Source: UBA4742 sp963785815
GTDB taxonomy: Bacteria; Actinomycetota; Acidimicrobiia; Acidimicrobiales; Acidimicrobilacustridaceae
Direction of reading: 5' to 3'
DNA: 64,000 bases
Assembly: GCA_963785815.1 (NCBI GenBank)
Contig: CAWAWN010000003.1
Span: 1 to 64,000 of the forward strand
Shown here: positions 25,574 through 36,088 of the stretch, piece after piece
Numbering within the stretch: position 1 is the first letter of the stretch
Layout: each line of letters begins with the position of its first letter
The notes under the pieces: model-generated
What the model was told of the DNA's origin: nothing
Seen by the model: only the letters and a program-made list of their open reading frames with translations
Database searches by the model: none
Position numbers and translations under genes: made by a program

Positions 25574-25577
<4 letters not shown>
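24906..25577 (+). CDS. rimI: GNAT acetyltransferase RimI-like
   Basis: A 223-residue N-acetyltransferase; in E. coli RimI acetylates ribosomal protein S18, and actinobacterial forms have broader N-terminal specificity. The GNAT core is at about residues 33-175: IENQTQARGWSLGLFLGEL, VTTLSVDPAWRRLGIATRLL with the acetyl-CoA loop, and VRAHNPEAQALYRSFGFG. A disordered N-terminal part and a polar C-terminal tail of about 45 residues are additions to the usual 150-residue protein. Placement between tsaB and tsaD is conserved in many bacteria. Confidence 0.9.
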
Positions 25578-26578
<1,001 letters not shown>

Positions 26579-26638
26579 CTGGCCCTCTGGTCGGCAAGCC
26601 TCCCGGCGGGCGGCTTCGCCCATCCGGGCTGGCCCTGC
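26579..26638 (+). repeat. Dispersed palindromic repeat family A, copy 3
   Basis: TGGCCCTCTGGTCGGCAAGC, CTCCCGGCGGGCGGCTTCGCC and CCATCCGGG immediately after the tsaD stop. It is one half-size unit. The remaining sequence up to 26836 holds nothing recognised. Confidence 0.75.
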
Positions 26639-26836
26639 CCCAGCGGGGGCGAAATCGTGCCACGCTGCGGCAGGCGTGGGAGGCCGACATGTCGACCAGG
26701 AGCTCGGGAGAGCACCGGATGGCCCGCGGAGCAGGTGAGAGCCGGGGAGGCCCTCATCCCAGAGCCACCCCCCGACGGCGCCTGACCGGTCCGGCGGGCC
26801 CACGGAGCGGATCGCCGATCCTGTGGGTCGTTCGGG

Positions 26837-26866
26837 TTGCCGTCTCGGACGTGAGGGGCGTATCGT
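26837..26866 (+). promoter_or_regulatory. groESL promoter
   Basis: TTGCCG (26837-26842) and TATCGT (26861-26866) are separated by 18 bases. The -10 box touches the CIRCE operator, so a bound repressor would block RNA polymerase. Confidence 0.6.
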
Positions 26867-26892
26867 TAGCACTCGCACCCTGAGAGTGCTAA
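26866..26892 (+). promoter_or_regulatory. CIRCE operator (HrcA binding site)
   Basis: A perfect TTAGCACTC (26866-26874), nine-base spacer, GAGTGCTAA (26884-26892). This is the textbook CIRCE sequence recognised by the heat-shock repressor HrcA. It lies 34 bases before the groES ATG, so groES-groEL should be induced when HrcA is inactivated by heat. Confidence 0.97.
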
Positions 26893-26926
26893 CGACCGCC
26901 AAGACCCGTAGACGGAGAGTTCACAC

Positions 26927-27217
26927 ATGGCCATTCAGCCCCTCGACGATCGGATCGTCGTCAAGCCCGGCGAGTCCGAGGAGACCACCGCCAGCGGCCT
27001 GGTCATCCCCGACACCGCCAAGGAGAAGCCGCAGCAGGGCGAGGTCCTGGCTGTCGGCCCGGGTCGTCGTTCCGAGCAGACCGGCGAGATCATCGCCATG
27101 GACGTCAAGGTCGGCGACACCGTCGTCTACAGCAAGTACGGCGGCACCGAGATCACCGTGGACGGCGACGACGTGCTGATCCTCACCGCCCGCGACGTCC
27201 TCGCCATCGTCAAGTAG
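26927..27217 (+). CDS. groES: Co-chaperonin GroES
   Basis: The 96-residue lid of the GroEL folding chamber. It begins MAIQPLDDRIVVKPGESEE, has the mobile-loop TTASGLVIPDTAKEKPQQG, and ends VLILTARDVLAIVK. GGAG lies upstream of the ATG. It is co-transcribed with groEL 8 bases downstream under the CIRCE operator. Confidence 0.97.
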   Translation: MAIQPLDDRIVVKPGESEETTASGLVIPDTAKEKPQQGEVLAVGPGRRSEQTGEIIAMDVKVGDTVVYSKYGGTEITVDGDDVLILTARDVLAIVK

Positions 27218-27225
27218 GAGACCAC

Positions 27226-28878
<1,653 letters not shown>

Positions 28879-28881
28879 TCA

Positions 28882-28949
28882 GACCCGGGCTCGCGAGTCC
28901 GGGTCGCCCCGCTGTCCGATACGGCCGGTCCTTCGGGGCCGGCCGTATC
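28882..28949 (+). terminator. Tandem hairpin terminator after groEL
   Basis: First hairpin: GACCCGG (28882-28888) pairs with CCGGGTC (28899-28905) with an inner CTCG/CGAG. Second hairpin: a 14-bp stem (28918-28931 with 28936-28949) capped by a TTCG tetraloop, with a single G-T wobble. No T-run follows, as is common in high-GC Actinobacteria. Confidence 0.8.
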
Positions 28950-28977
28950 GCGTCCGACCGCCGCTTGCCCAAGGCCC

Positions 28978-29026
28978 GAACCTGTCAGCCCACCGCGCCG
29001 AACGAGGTCGCTGGGCTGACAGGTTC
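28978..29026. repeat. Inverted-repeat family B, copy 3 (perfect arms)
   Basis: GAACCTGTCAGCCCA (28978-28992) and its exact reverse complement (29012-29026) flank 19 bases containing GAGGTCGCTG. It lies between the groEL terminator and the next small gene. The arms match those at 6749-6930. Confidence 0.75.
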
Positions 29027-29075
29027 GTCAGGTGGGGCCGTCGACGCCCGCGTCCTGGTCGGTATCCTTCGGCCC

Positions 29076-29240
29076 ATGGATCGACCACCGCCGGATCCGG
29101 CCAAGCTGCTCGCCTACTGGAACGAGTGGGAGACCGGGGAGACCACCCCGGGACGGGTCATGGCCAACCTGAAGACGGCGGGGCTGCCCGAGCTGCTCGA
29201 CCAGCTCGTGGCGCAGCAGGCTCCGGCCGCGCCGGCTTGA
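29076..29240 (+). CDS. Small conserved-looking protein of unknown function (54 aa)
   Basis: MDRPPPDPAKLLAYWNEWET followed by TTPGRVMANLKTAGLPELLDQL. The protein is helical and charged, with Trp residues in the first third and no membrane segment. A TATCCT hexamer ends 7 bases before the ATG, fitting a leaderless message, and the stop overlaps the possible TTG start of the Nudix gene. This context supports a real short gene in an operon with the Nudix hydrolase. The function is unknown. Confidence 0.7.
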   Translation: MDRPPPDPAKLLAYWNEWETGETTPGRVMANLKTAGLPELLDQLVAQQAPAAPA

Positions 29241-29983
29241 GCGGTCCCGCGCCCGGCCCGGCTGGGCTCGACGGCCAGGTGGTTCGGCGCCCAGGCGCTC
29301 AGGTCATCCCACGCCCCCGCGACCGTCGCCTGGGCGCGCCCCCGCCGTGGGCCGAGCTGGCCGCCGACCAGCGCCGGCCCTCGGTGGCCGACGTGCGGGC
29401 CGCGTTGGCCCGGCCCCGGACACCGCGCCGATCGGTGCTCGAAGGCACCGGCACCCGTCCGTCGGCCGTGTTGGCCGCCCTCTACGACGACGCCGACGGC
29501 CTGGCCACGGTGGTGCTGACCCGACGGTCGGCCCACCTCCGGGCCCATCGGGGCGAGGTGAGCTTCCCCGGCGGGGGCGCCGAGTCGGGGGACGCGGACC
29601 TGGTGTCGACCGCCACCCGCGAAGCCCACGAGGAGGTGGGGCTCGACCCGGCGGCGGTGGAGATCATCGGCGAGATCGACCACCTCCAGACCGTCACCAG
29701 CCGGTCCTACATCGTGCCCTTCGTGGGCGCCCTGGCCGGCCGGCCCGACCTGGTGGCCAGCGAGTCCGAGGTGGCGGCCATCCTGCACGTGACCCTGGCC
29801 GAGCTGCTCGACCCGACCATCTACCACCAGGAGCGGTGGGGCCTGCCACCGCTCGAGCACCCCATCTCGTTCTTCGAGCTGGACGGCGACACCGTGTGGG
29901 GGGCGACGGCAGCCATGTTGCGGAACCTGCTGGAGCTGGTCACCTCGACGACGCCACCCGCGCCCGGCCGCGACACCTTCTGA
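29237..29983 (+). CDS. Nudix hydrolase, CoA-pyrophosphatase-like
   Basis: A Nudix protein of up to 248 residues. LTRRSAHLRAHRGEVSFPGG matches the UPF0035 signature placed before the Nudix box in CoA/acyl-CoA diphosphatases. The box itself is GGGAESGDADLVSTATREA followed by HEEVGL. Such enzymes cleave CoA to phosphopantetheine and 3',5'-ADP. The start is uncertain: TTG 29237 overlaps the preceding stop (TTGA), and GTG 29279 is an alternative that trims 14 low-complexity residues. The N-terminal 70 residues before the Nudix domain are Pro/Arg-rich. Confidence 0.85.
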   Translation: MSGPAPGPAGLDGQVVRRPGAQVIPRPRDRRLGAPPPWAELAADQRRPSVADVRAALARPRTPRRSVLEGTGTRPSAVLAALYDDADGLATVVLTRRSAHLRAHRGEVSFPGGGAESGDADLVSTATREAHEEVGLDPAAVEIIGEIDHLQTVTSRSYIVPFVGALAGRPDLVASESEVAAILHVTLAELLDPTIYHQERWGLPPLEHPISFFELDGDTVWGATAAMLRNLLELVTSTTPPAPGRDTF

Positions 29984-30049
29984 TCGTCACCCCGACCGGG
30001 CTCCTCCCGGCCGCGCCTCACCCGAAGCCCTGGTCCGATGGTCGGGGCG

Positions 30050-30706
30050 CTACCAAGCGTCGCGGTGGATGACGCGGGTCATGTCCCGGCGGGGACCTGG
30101 CTTGAAGTCGGTGCCCTTGGTGTGGGCCACCGGGATGAGGGCGCCCTGCATGATGGAGTCGGGCAGGCCGAGCAGCTCGGCGGCCTCCTGCTCCTGGATG
30201 AGGTGCAGCGTGGTCCAGCAGGTGCCCAGGCCGCGGGCTCGGGCGGCCAGGCAGAAGCTCCAGGCCGCCGGCAGCAGCGATCCCCACGAGGCGGCGTGGA
30301 GCGCGACCGGGCCCTCGGTGACCCGACCTTCCACGCACGGGATCACGTGGACGGGCACGTCGGCCAGGTGGTCGGCCAGGTAGCGGGCTGAGTCGATGAC
30401 GCGGCGCTGGGTGGCCAGGTAGACCGGATCGTCCTGGGGCATGCCGGCCAGGGCCGCCTCGGGGTCGCCGTAGAACAGGTCGAACCCCACCCGGTAGAGC
30501 TCGGCCAGCCGGCGGCGCTTGGCCGCGTCGGTCACGACCACGAAGTGCCAGCCCTGGGCGTTCGAGCCGGTGGGTGCCTGGGCGGCCATCTCCAGGCACT
30601 CGTCGATCAACTCGGGTTCGACCGGGCGTTCCAGGTCGAGTCGCTTGCGCACCGCCCGGGTGGTGGACAGCAGCTGGTCGGGATCGAGGTGGAGGAGCTC
30701 AGCCAT
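30050..30706 (-). CDS. Nitroreductase family protein
   Basis: A 218-residue FMN-dependent nitroreductase-fold protein. It begins LLSTTRAVRKRLDLERPVEP, where the RxxRK region normally contacts FMN. APTGSNAQGWHFVVVTD follows, and the C-terminal part has ARGLGTCWTTLHL and IPVAHTKGTDFKPGPR. Substrates in this family range from nitroaromatics to enoates and coenzymes, so specificity is unknown. On the minus strand a TAGGGT box ends 6 bases before the ATG (leaderless). It converges with the Nudix gene; the 66-base gap shows only weak hairpin potential. Confidence 0.88.
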   Translation of the reverse strand: MAELLHLDPDQLLSTTRAVRKRLDLERPVEPELIDECLEMAAQAPTGSNAQGWHFVVVTDAAKRRRLAELYRVGFDLFYGDPEAALAGMPQDDPVYLATQRRVIDSARYLADHLADVPVHVIPCVEGRVTEGPVALHAASWGSLLPAAWSFCLAARARGLGTCWTTLHLIQEQEAAELLGLPDSIMQGALIPVAHTKGTDFKPGPRRDMTRVIHRDAW

Positions 30707-30772
30707 GCCCGGACCCTAGGCCGTCCGGTCCCGGCCCGCCGTCGTGGCGGCCCGCCATCGTGGCAACGGCTT

Positions 30773-30814
30773 TGGCGTTGATCGACACCCCTGGAGGGGT
30801 ACGAATCAACGCCA
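30773..30814. repeat. Nested perfect palindrome in a divergent intergenic region
   Basis: TGGCGTTGAT (30773-30782) pairs with ATCAACGCCA (30805-30814). Inside it, ACCCCT GG AGGGGT (30787-30800) is a second perfect palindrome, separated from the outer arms by CGAC and ACGA. The 42-bp element lies in the 348-base gap between divergent nitroreductase and hydrolase genes. The rest of the gap contains nothing recognised. Confidence 0.75.
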
Positions 30815-31054
30815 GACGTGTCGGGTCTGGTGTCGGTGGTCCTCGGTCGCGCCTCGTGGCTAGCCTCGGCGGATGGTCGCCGCCGGGTATTCGGGAACGC
30901 CCCAGGCTCGCCATGTGGGCCTCAAGCCCGGCCAACGGATGGCCCTCGACCACGGCCCCGACGGGTGGGCCCTCGACGGTCCGCCGGACTGCCCACCCGA
31001 CCGCGCCACGGCCCCGGCGCGGCGTGGAGCTCGCCGGGACGCCACAGTGCGGTG

Positions 31055-31966
31055 ATGACGAGGAAACCCGACCTCGACCCCGACCGGTTCGCCGCCCACG
31101 CGAGCGAGGTGCGGGGCTTCCGCCAGGCCTACGTGCACGAGGGCGTCGGTGGTGTCCCCCTCCTGCTGGTGCACGGCTGGCCCGAGACCAAGCGCATCTG
31201 GTGGCGGGTGATCGAGCCTCTGGCCGCCGCCGGCTTCGAGGTCATCGTCCCGGACCTGCGCGGCTTCGGCCAGAGCGACGTCGCCCCGGACGGGTTCGCC
31301 GACGTGGCCTCCCACAGCCACGACCTGCACGCCCTGGTGCACGACGAGCTCGGCCACGACCAGGTGGTGGCCGTCGGCGGCGACCTGGGCGGACCCGTCA
31401 TCCAGGACCTGGCCCTGCGCTTCGGCGACTTCGTCGAGCGCATGGTGCTGTTCAACTCGCCGCTGCCCTACGACAAGGCGCGCATGGCCGGGATGCGCAC
31501 CCGCCCGGCCAGCGCCCACGACTACTTCGTGCGCCAGGGCACCGACGCAGACGCCCTGGCCGCCGAGCTGGCCACGCCCGACCAGCGACGGCGCTACATC
31601 GCCACCTTCTACTCCTCGCGCTTCTGGGCCCACCCCGGCGCCTTCGACGACGCCTCCATCGCCTTCCACACGGAGCCGTTCGCGGACGGGGCCAAGCTGC
31701 GCTCGAGCTTCGGGGCCTACGAGTCGACCTTCTCGGAAGGGGCGCGGCGCGAGCCGGCCATGATCGGGCCCAACGCCCACACCCCGACGGTCATCCTGTT
31801 CGGCCCGTCCGACCACGTGATCTACCCGGACTTCGACCTGATGGCGGCCTGCGTGTTCGAGCGCCACGTCGGACCGTTCCTGCTGCGCGACTGCGGCCAC
31901 TTCGTCCAGTGGGAGGCGGCCCACGCCCTGACCACCGCCATCGCGGCGTTCCGGACAGGTCCCTGA
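31055..31966 (+). CDS. Alpha/beta hydrolase (epoxide hydrolase/haloalkane dehalogenase-like)
   Basis: A 303-residue alpha/beta hydrolase. The HGW oxyanion motif is at VPLLLVHGWPETKRIWW. The VPDLRGFGQSDVAPDGF strand-helix is typical of soluble epoxide hydrolases. The nucleophile elbow reads VAVGGDLGGPVIQDLA, with Asp as nucleophile, and the late His is in LRDCGHFVQWEAAH. The Asp nucleophile favours an epoxide hydrolase or dehalogenase rather than a serine esterase. An ATG directly after an in-frame GTG was taken as start. The substrate is unknown. Confidence 0.85.
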   Translation: MTRKPDLDPDRFAAHASEVRGFRQAYVHEGVGGVPLLLVHGWPETKRIWWRVIEPLAAAGFEVIVPDLRGFGQSDVAPDGFADVASHSHDLHALVHDELGHDQVVAVGGDLGGPVIQDLALRFGDFVERMVLFNSPLPYDKARMAGMRTRPASAHDYFVRQGTDADALAAELATPDQRRRYIATFYSSRFWAHPGAFDDASIAFHTEPFADGAKLRSSFGAYESTFSEGARREPAMIGPNAHTPTVILFGPSDHVIYPDFDLMAACVFERHVGPFLLRDCGHFVQWEAAHALTTAIAAFRTGP

Positions 31967-32053
31967 AGGCGGAGGCCGTCAGGCCGTAGCCGCTGCACCG
32001 ACGGCACCCGGATGCCGAAGGCGCGCGCCGGGAGGCTTGCCGACCAGAGGGCC
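31967..32053 (-). repeat. Dispersed palindromic repeat family A, copy 4
   Basis: GGCGGAGGCCGTCAGGCCGT, ACCCGGATGCCGAAGGCGCG and GGAGGCTTGCCGACCAGAGG, starting right at the hydrolase stop and ending before the next gene's promoter. It has the same orientation as the array at 35347. Confidence 0.75.
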
Positions 32054-32080
32054 AGTGGAGTTGACCGGTACCATCGCCAC

Positions 32081-32470
32081 ATGCCCCAGCTCGTGTTCGA
32101 AGGTGCCACCCAGCAGGAGCTCGTGTCCCAGGTGCGGGCCTGGCTGGCCTCGCTCGAGGCCGACGACCAGGGCCTGATCTCCATGAGCCAGGCCATCGAG
32201 CAGGGGGCCGGGCTGACCAAGGACGCCATGCGCATCATCGCCTCGGCCGCCCCCAAGCCCATCGCCCAGAACGACGTGGTCCGCCAGCTCACCGAGATGG
32301 GCTACAAGGTCACCGACGCCACCTCGAGGCGGCTGGTCGAGGGGCTCGAGGGCATGGACGAGGTCACCGGGGGCGGCGTGCTGCGCCAGGTCACCGACCG
32401 GGGTCGCAGCGTGGCCTTCCAGATGAACGCGGCGGTGGCGAAGCAGATCCTCAAGTCCCTCGCCGGCTGA
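32081..32470 (+). CDS. Conserved-looking winged-helix-like protein of unknown function
   Basis: A 129-residue protein, MPQLVFEGATQQELVSQVRA onward. The segment GAGLTKDAMRIIASAAPKPI then AQNDVVRQLTEMGYKVTDAT and a basic SRRLVEGLEG look like a helix-turn-helix followed by a wing, but I do not recognise the family. There is no signal peptide or membrane helix. A TACCAT hexamer ends 6 bases before the ATG, so it is probably leaderless. The longer frame from 32012 only translates the repeat. Confidence 0.75.
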   Translation: MPQLVFEGATQQELVSQVRAWLASLEADDQGLISMSQAIEQGAGLTKDAMRIIASAAPKPIAQNDVVRQLTEMGYKVTDATSRRLVEGLEGMDEVTGGGVLRQVTDRGRSVAFQMNAAVAKQILKSLAG

Positions 32471-32594
32471 CGACCAGCTGGGCCTGGCGCGGCCCGAGGC
32501 CGGTCCGGGAGAGCACGCTCGGCTTGGTAGGCTGACCCTTTCACCGGGCCGGAGACCGGGGTCCTCGTGCACCCCGGAGAAAAGGGGCAGTGCC

Positions 32595-33758
32595 GTGGCT
32601 GAGGTCGAGATCGGCATCGGCAAGTCGGGTCGCAGGGCGTACGGGTTCGATGACATCGCCATCGTGCCCAGCCGCCGCACCCGCGATCCCGAGGACGTCG
32701 ACATCTCCTGGGAGATCGACGCCTTCACCTTCGAGCTGCCCCTCATGGGGTCGGCCATGGACGGGGTCATCAGCCCGGCCACGGCCATCGAGATCGGCCG
32801 CCTGGGCGGCGTGGGCGTGCTCAACCTCGAGGGCCTGTGGACCCGCTACGAGGACCCCGACTCCATCCTCGACGAGATCGCCAAGCTCTCGCCCGAGAAG
32901 GCCACCCTGCGCATGCAGGACATCTACAGCGAGCCCATCAAGCCCGAGCTGATCGGGCTCCGCATCCGCGAGATCAAGGACGCTGGCGTGGTGTCGTGCG
33001 CCTCGGTCACCCCGCAGCGCACCGACGCCTTCGCCCAGGCCATCATCGATGCCGAGCTCGACCTGCTGGTCATCCAGGGCACCGTGGTGTCAGCCGAGCA
33101 CGTGTCCAAGTCGGTCGAGCCCCTCAACCTCAAGCGCTTCGTCCGTGAGCTCGACCTGCCGGTCATCGTGGGTGGCTGCGCCAGCTACCAGGCGGCCCTG
33201 CACCTGATGCGCACGGGCGCGGCCGGCATCCTGGTGGGCGTCGGCCCGGGCCACGCCTGCACCACCCGGGGCGTGCTCGGCATCGGCGTGCCCCAGGCCA
33301 CCGCCATCGCCGACGCCCGCGCTGCCCGCATGCGCCACCTCGACGAGACCGGCGTCTACGTGCACGTGATCGCGGACGGGGGCATGGGCACCGGCGGCGA
33401 CATCGCCAAGGCCATCGTGTGCGGCGCCGACGCCGTGATGATCGGGTCGCCGCTGGCCGCGGCCAGCGAGGCGCCCGGTCGCGGCTACCACTGGGGCATG
33501 GCCACGTTCCACCCCACGCTGCCCCGTGGCGCACGGGTCAAGACCACCACCCGGGGAACCCTGCGCGAGATCCTGGTCGGTCCGGCGCACGAGAACGACG
33601 GCCGCATGAACCTGTTCGGTGCGCTGCGCACCTCCATGGCCACCTGTGGCTACGAGTCGGTCAAGGAGTTCCAGAAGGCCGAGGTCATGGTGGCTCCCGC
33701 CCTGCAGACCGAGGGCAAGTCCCTGCAGAAGTCCCAGGGTGTGGGGATGGGGCACTGA
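32595..33758 (+). CDS. guaB3: GuaB3-family IMP dehydrogenase-related protein
   Basis: A 387-residue IMPDH/GMPR-fold barrel of the GuaB3 group, common beside guaA in Actinobacteria. The phosphate-binding and catalytic loop is GVGPGHACTTRGVLGIG, with the Cys-Thr pair of IMPDH. Upstream are IVPSRRTRDPEDVDISWEID and MGSAMDGVISPATAIEIG, and later VIADGGMGTGGDIAKAIVCG. CBS domains are absent, which separates it from the main GuaB. Its precise reaction (IMPDH-like or GMP reductase-like) cannot be told from sequence. GTG start with GGGG upstream; guaA follows 7 bases later. Confidence 0.92.
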   Translation: MAEVEIGIGKSGRRAYGFDDIAIVPSRRTRDPEDVDISWEIDAFTFELPLMGSAMDGVISPATAIEIGRLGGVGVLNLEGLWTRYEDPDSILDEIAKLSPEKATLRMQDIYSEPIKPELIGLRIREIKDAGVVSCASVTPQRTDAFAQAIIDAELDLLVIQGTVVSAEHVSKSVEPLNLKRFVRELDLPVIVGGCASYQAALHLMRTGAAGILVGVGPGHACTTRGVLGIGVPQATAIADARAARMRHLDETGVYVHVIADGGMGTGGDIAKAIVCGADAVMIGSPLAAASEAPGRGYHWGMATFHPTLPRGARVKTTTRGTLREILVGPAHENDGRMNLFGALRTSMATCGYESVKEFQKAEVMVAPALQTEGKSLQKSQGVGMGH

Positions 33759-33765
33759 CCCACCC

Positions 33766-35316
33766 ATGACCGATCCCGCCGTCGACACGGTGCTGGTGGT
33801 CGACTTCGGCGCCCAGTACGCCCAGCTCATCGCCCGACGGGTGCGCGAGGCCCACGTCTACAGCGAGATCGTGCCCCACACCACCACCGCGGCCGAGCTG
33901 GCCGAGCGGGCCCCGGCTGGCATCATCTTCAGCGGGGGACCGGCCTCGGTGCACGTCGAGGGGGCACCCCGCATCGACCCGGGCATCTACGAGCTGGGCA
34001 TCCCCATCCTGGGCATCTGCTACGGCGCCCAACTGCTGGCCGTGGACCTCGGGGGCGAGGTGGCCAAGACCGGCCGCGGCGAGTACGGCCGCACCGATCT
34101 GGCCCGCACCGACATCGGATCGCCGTGCCTGTTCGGACCCGACGTGGCCAACCGCCATCCGGTGTGGATGAGCCACTTCGACACCATCACGGCGGCGCCG
34201 AGCGAGGCCTTGGTCACCGCCTCGACCCCCGACACGCCGGCGGCGGCCTTCGAGGACCCGGTGCGTCGCATCTACGGGGTCCAGTTCCACCCCGAGGTGG
34301 TGCACACGGCCAACGGGCAGCTGCTGCTCGAGCGGTTCGTGTACGACGCGTGCGGCTGCCAGCCCCGCTGGACCATGACGTCGGTCATCGACTCGTCCGT
34401 CCGCGCCATCCAGGCCCAGGTGGGCGACGGCCGGGCCATCTGCGGGCTGTCGGGCGGGGTCGACTCGGCCGTGGCCGCCGCCCTGGTGCATCGGGCCATC
34501 GGGGCCCAGCTCACGTGCGTCTTCGTCGACACCGGGCTGATGCGCGAGGGCGAGGGCGACCAGGTGGTCGAGACCTTCCAGCGCCACCAGGGCATCGAGC
34601 TGATCCACGTGCGGGCCGCCCAGCGCTTCTTCGATCGCCTCGAAGGGGTGGTCGACCCCGAGGAGAAGCGCAAGGCCATCGGTGAGCTGTTCATCCGCAT
34701 CTTCGAGGACTCGGCCGGTGGCCTCTCCGATGCCCGATTCCTGGTGCAGGGCACCCTCTACCCGGACGTGATCGAGTCGGGCACCAGTCAGGCGGCCAAG
34801 ATCAAGAGCCACCACAACGTGGGTGGCCTGCCCGAGGACATGAACTTCGAGCTCGTCGAGCCGCTGCGGGGCCTGTTCAAGGACGAGGTGCGCGAGCTGG
34901 GCCACGAGCTGGGCCTGCCCGATGAGATCGTCTGGCGCCAGCCGTTCCCCGGCCCCGGGCTGGGCGTGCGCATCATCGGCGAGGTCACCCCGGAGAAGGT
35001 GGCCATGCTGCAGCGGGCCGACGCCATCGTGCGCGAGGAGATCCGCCTGGCCGGCCTCGAGCGGGACATCTGGCAGGCCTTCGCGGTGCTGCCCGACATC
35101 CGCTCGGTGGGGGTCATGGGCGATGAGCGCACCTACGGCCATCCCGTGATCATCCGGGCCGTCACCAGCGAAGACGCCATGACGGCGGATTGGGCCCGCC
35201 TGCCCTACGAGCTGCTGGAACGGCTGTCGAGCCGCATCATCAACGAGGTGGCCGGGGTCAACCGGGTGGCCTACGACATCACCTCCAAGCCTCCCGGCAC
35301 CATCGAGTGGGAGTGA
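33766..35316 (+). CDS. guaA: GMP synthase (glutamine-hydrolysing)
   Basis: Amidates XMP to GMP using glutamine and ATP. The 516-residue protein has the class I glutaminase with nucleophile Cys in ILGICYGAQLLAVDLGG (near residue 85), and the His/Glu pair in VQFHPEVVHT. The ATP-pyrophosphatase loop is CGLSGGVDSAVAAAL. The C-terminal dimerisation domain has RQPFPGPGLGVRIIGE and ends with SKPPGTIEWE. It forms an operon with guaB3. A tandem repeat array begins 31 bases downstream. Confidence 0.97.
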   Translation: MTDPAVDTVLVVDFGAQYAQLIARRVREAHVYSEIVPHTTTAAELAERAPAGIIFSGGPASVHVEGAPRIDPGIYELGIPILGICYGAQLLAVDLGGEVAKTGRGEYGRTDLARTDIGSPCLFGPDVANRHPVWMSHFDTITAAPSEALVTASTPDTPAAAFEDPVRRIYGVQFHPEVVHTANGQLLLERFVYDACGCQPRWTMTSVIDSSVRAIQAQVGDGRAICGLSGGVDSAVAAALVHRAIGAQLTCVFVDTGLMREGEGDQVVETFQRHQGIELIHVRAAQRFFDRLEGVVDPEEKRKAIGELFIRIFEDSAGGLSDARFLVQGTLYPDVIESGTSQAAKIKSHHNVGGLPEDMNFELVEPLRGLFKDEVRELGHELGLPDEIVWRQPFPGPGLGVRIIGEVTPEKVAMLQRADAIVREEIRLAGLERDIWQAFAVLPDIRSVGVMGDERTYGHPVIIRAVTSEDAMTADWARLPYELLERLSSRIINEVAGVNRVAYDITSKPPGTIEWE

Positions 35317-35346
35317 CTCGGAAGCAACGGGGTGCCGGGGTGTCCT

Positions 35347-35967
35347 GGAAGGCGTAGGCCGCCAGGCCGGAGCCGCTGGGTGGACGAGACGCGGATGGCG
35401 AAGCGCCCGCAGGGAGGCGTGCCGGCGGGGTCTCGGAAGGCGTAGGCCGCCAGGCCGGAGCCGCTGGATCGGTGAGACCCGGGTGCCGAAGGCGCCCGCA
35501 GGGAGGCGTGCCGGCGGGGTCTCGGAAGGCGTAGGCCGCCAGGCCGGAGCCGCTGGGTGGACGAGACGCGGATGGCGAAGCGCCCGCAGGGAGGCGTGCC
35601 GGCGGGGTCTCGGAAGGCGTAGGCCGCCAGGCCGGAGCCGCTGGGTGGACGAGACGCGGATGGCGAAGCGCCCGCAGGGAGGCGTGCCGGCGGGGTCTCG
35701 GAAGGCGTAGGCCGCCAGGCCGGAGCCGCTGGGTGGACGAGACGCGGATGGCGAAGCGCCCGCAGGGAGGCGTGCCGGCGGGGCCTCGGAAGGCGTAGGC
35801 CGCCAGGCCGGAGCCGCTGGGTGGACGAGACGCGGATGGCGAAGCGCCCGCAGGGAGGCGTGCCGGCGGGGTCTCGGAAGGCGTAGGCCGCCAGGCCGGA
35901 GCCGCTGGGTGGACGAGACGCGGATGGCGAAGCGCCCGCAGGGAGGCGTGCCGACCGAAGGGCCAAA
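35347..35967 (-). repeat. Tandem array of repeat family A: seven 88-bp units
   Basis: Units begin with GGAAGGCGTAGGCCGCCAGG at 35347, 35435, 35524, 35612, 35700, 35788 and 35876. The period is 88 bp, except one 89-bp unit (35435) that differs at several positions. The other units are nearly identical. The last unit ends with CCGACCGAAGGGCC, resembling the end of the single copies elsewhere. The period is not a multiple of three, and the open frames across it change frame from unit to unit, so it is not coding. It fills most of the 770-base gap between guaA and the NlpC/P60 gene. Confidence 0.9.
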
Positions 35968-36020
35968 GAGGTTGAGTCTGGTCTTGGCCTCGGCTTCGGC
36001 CTACGATCGTGTCCTAGGGG

Positions 36021-36048
36021 CCGGTGGCGAACAGCTGTTCGTCACCGG
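36021..36048. promoter_or_regulatory. 28-bp near-perfect palindrome upstream of the NlpC/P60 gene
   Basis: CCGGTGGCGAACAG and its mirror CTGTTCGTCACCGG form a 28-base palindrome with one mismatched pair, centred 54 bases before the GTG start. It may be an operator or a leader hairpin. It could affect expression of the cell-wall peptidase. Confidence 0.45.
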
Positions 36049-36088
36049 GGTGCGGAGAATCCCAGCTGTCCGGACAGGAGCGCGTCTG

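Noticed and set aside
32012..32080. N-terminal extension of the gene at 32081
   Set aside because: This part is family A repeat; the TACCAT box and ATG 32081 give a better start.
35347..35967. CRISPR-like array (regular 88-bp repeats)
   Set aside because: The whole 88-bp unit repeats; there are no unique spacers between short repeats and no cas genes nearby.
35970..36088. c-di-AMP (ydaO-type) riboswitch before the NlpC/P60 gene
   Set aside because: The characteristic conserved blocks were not found; only a palindrome is visible.
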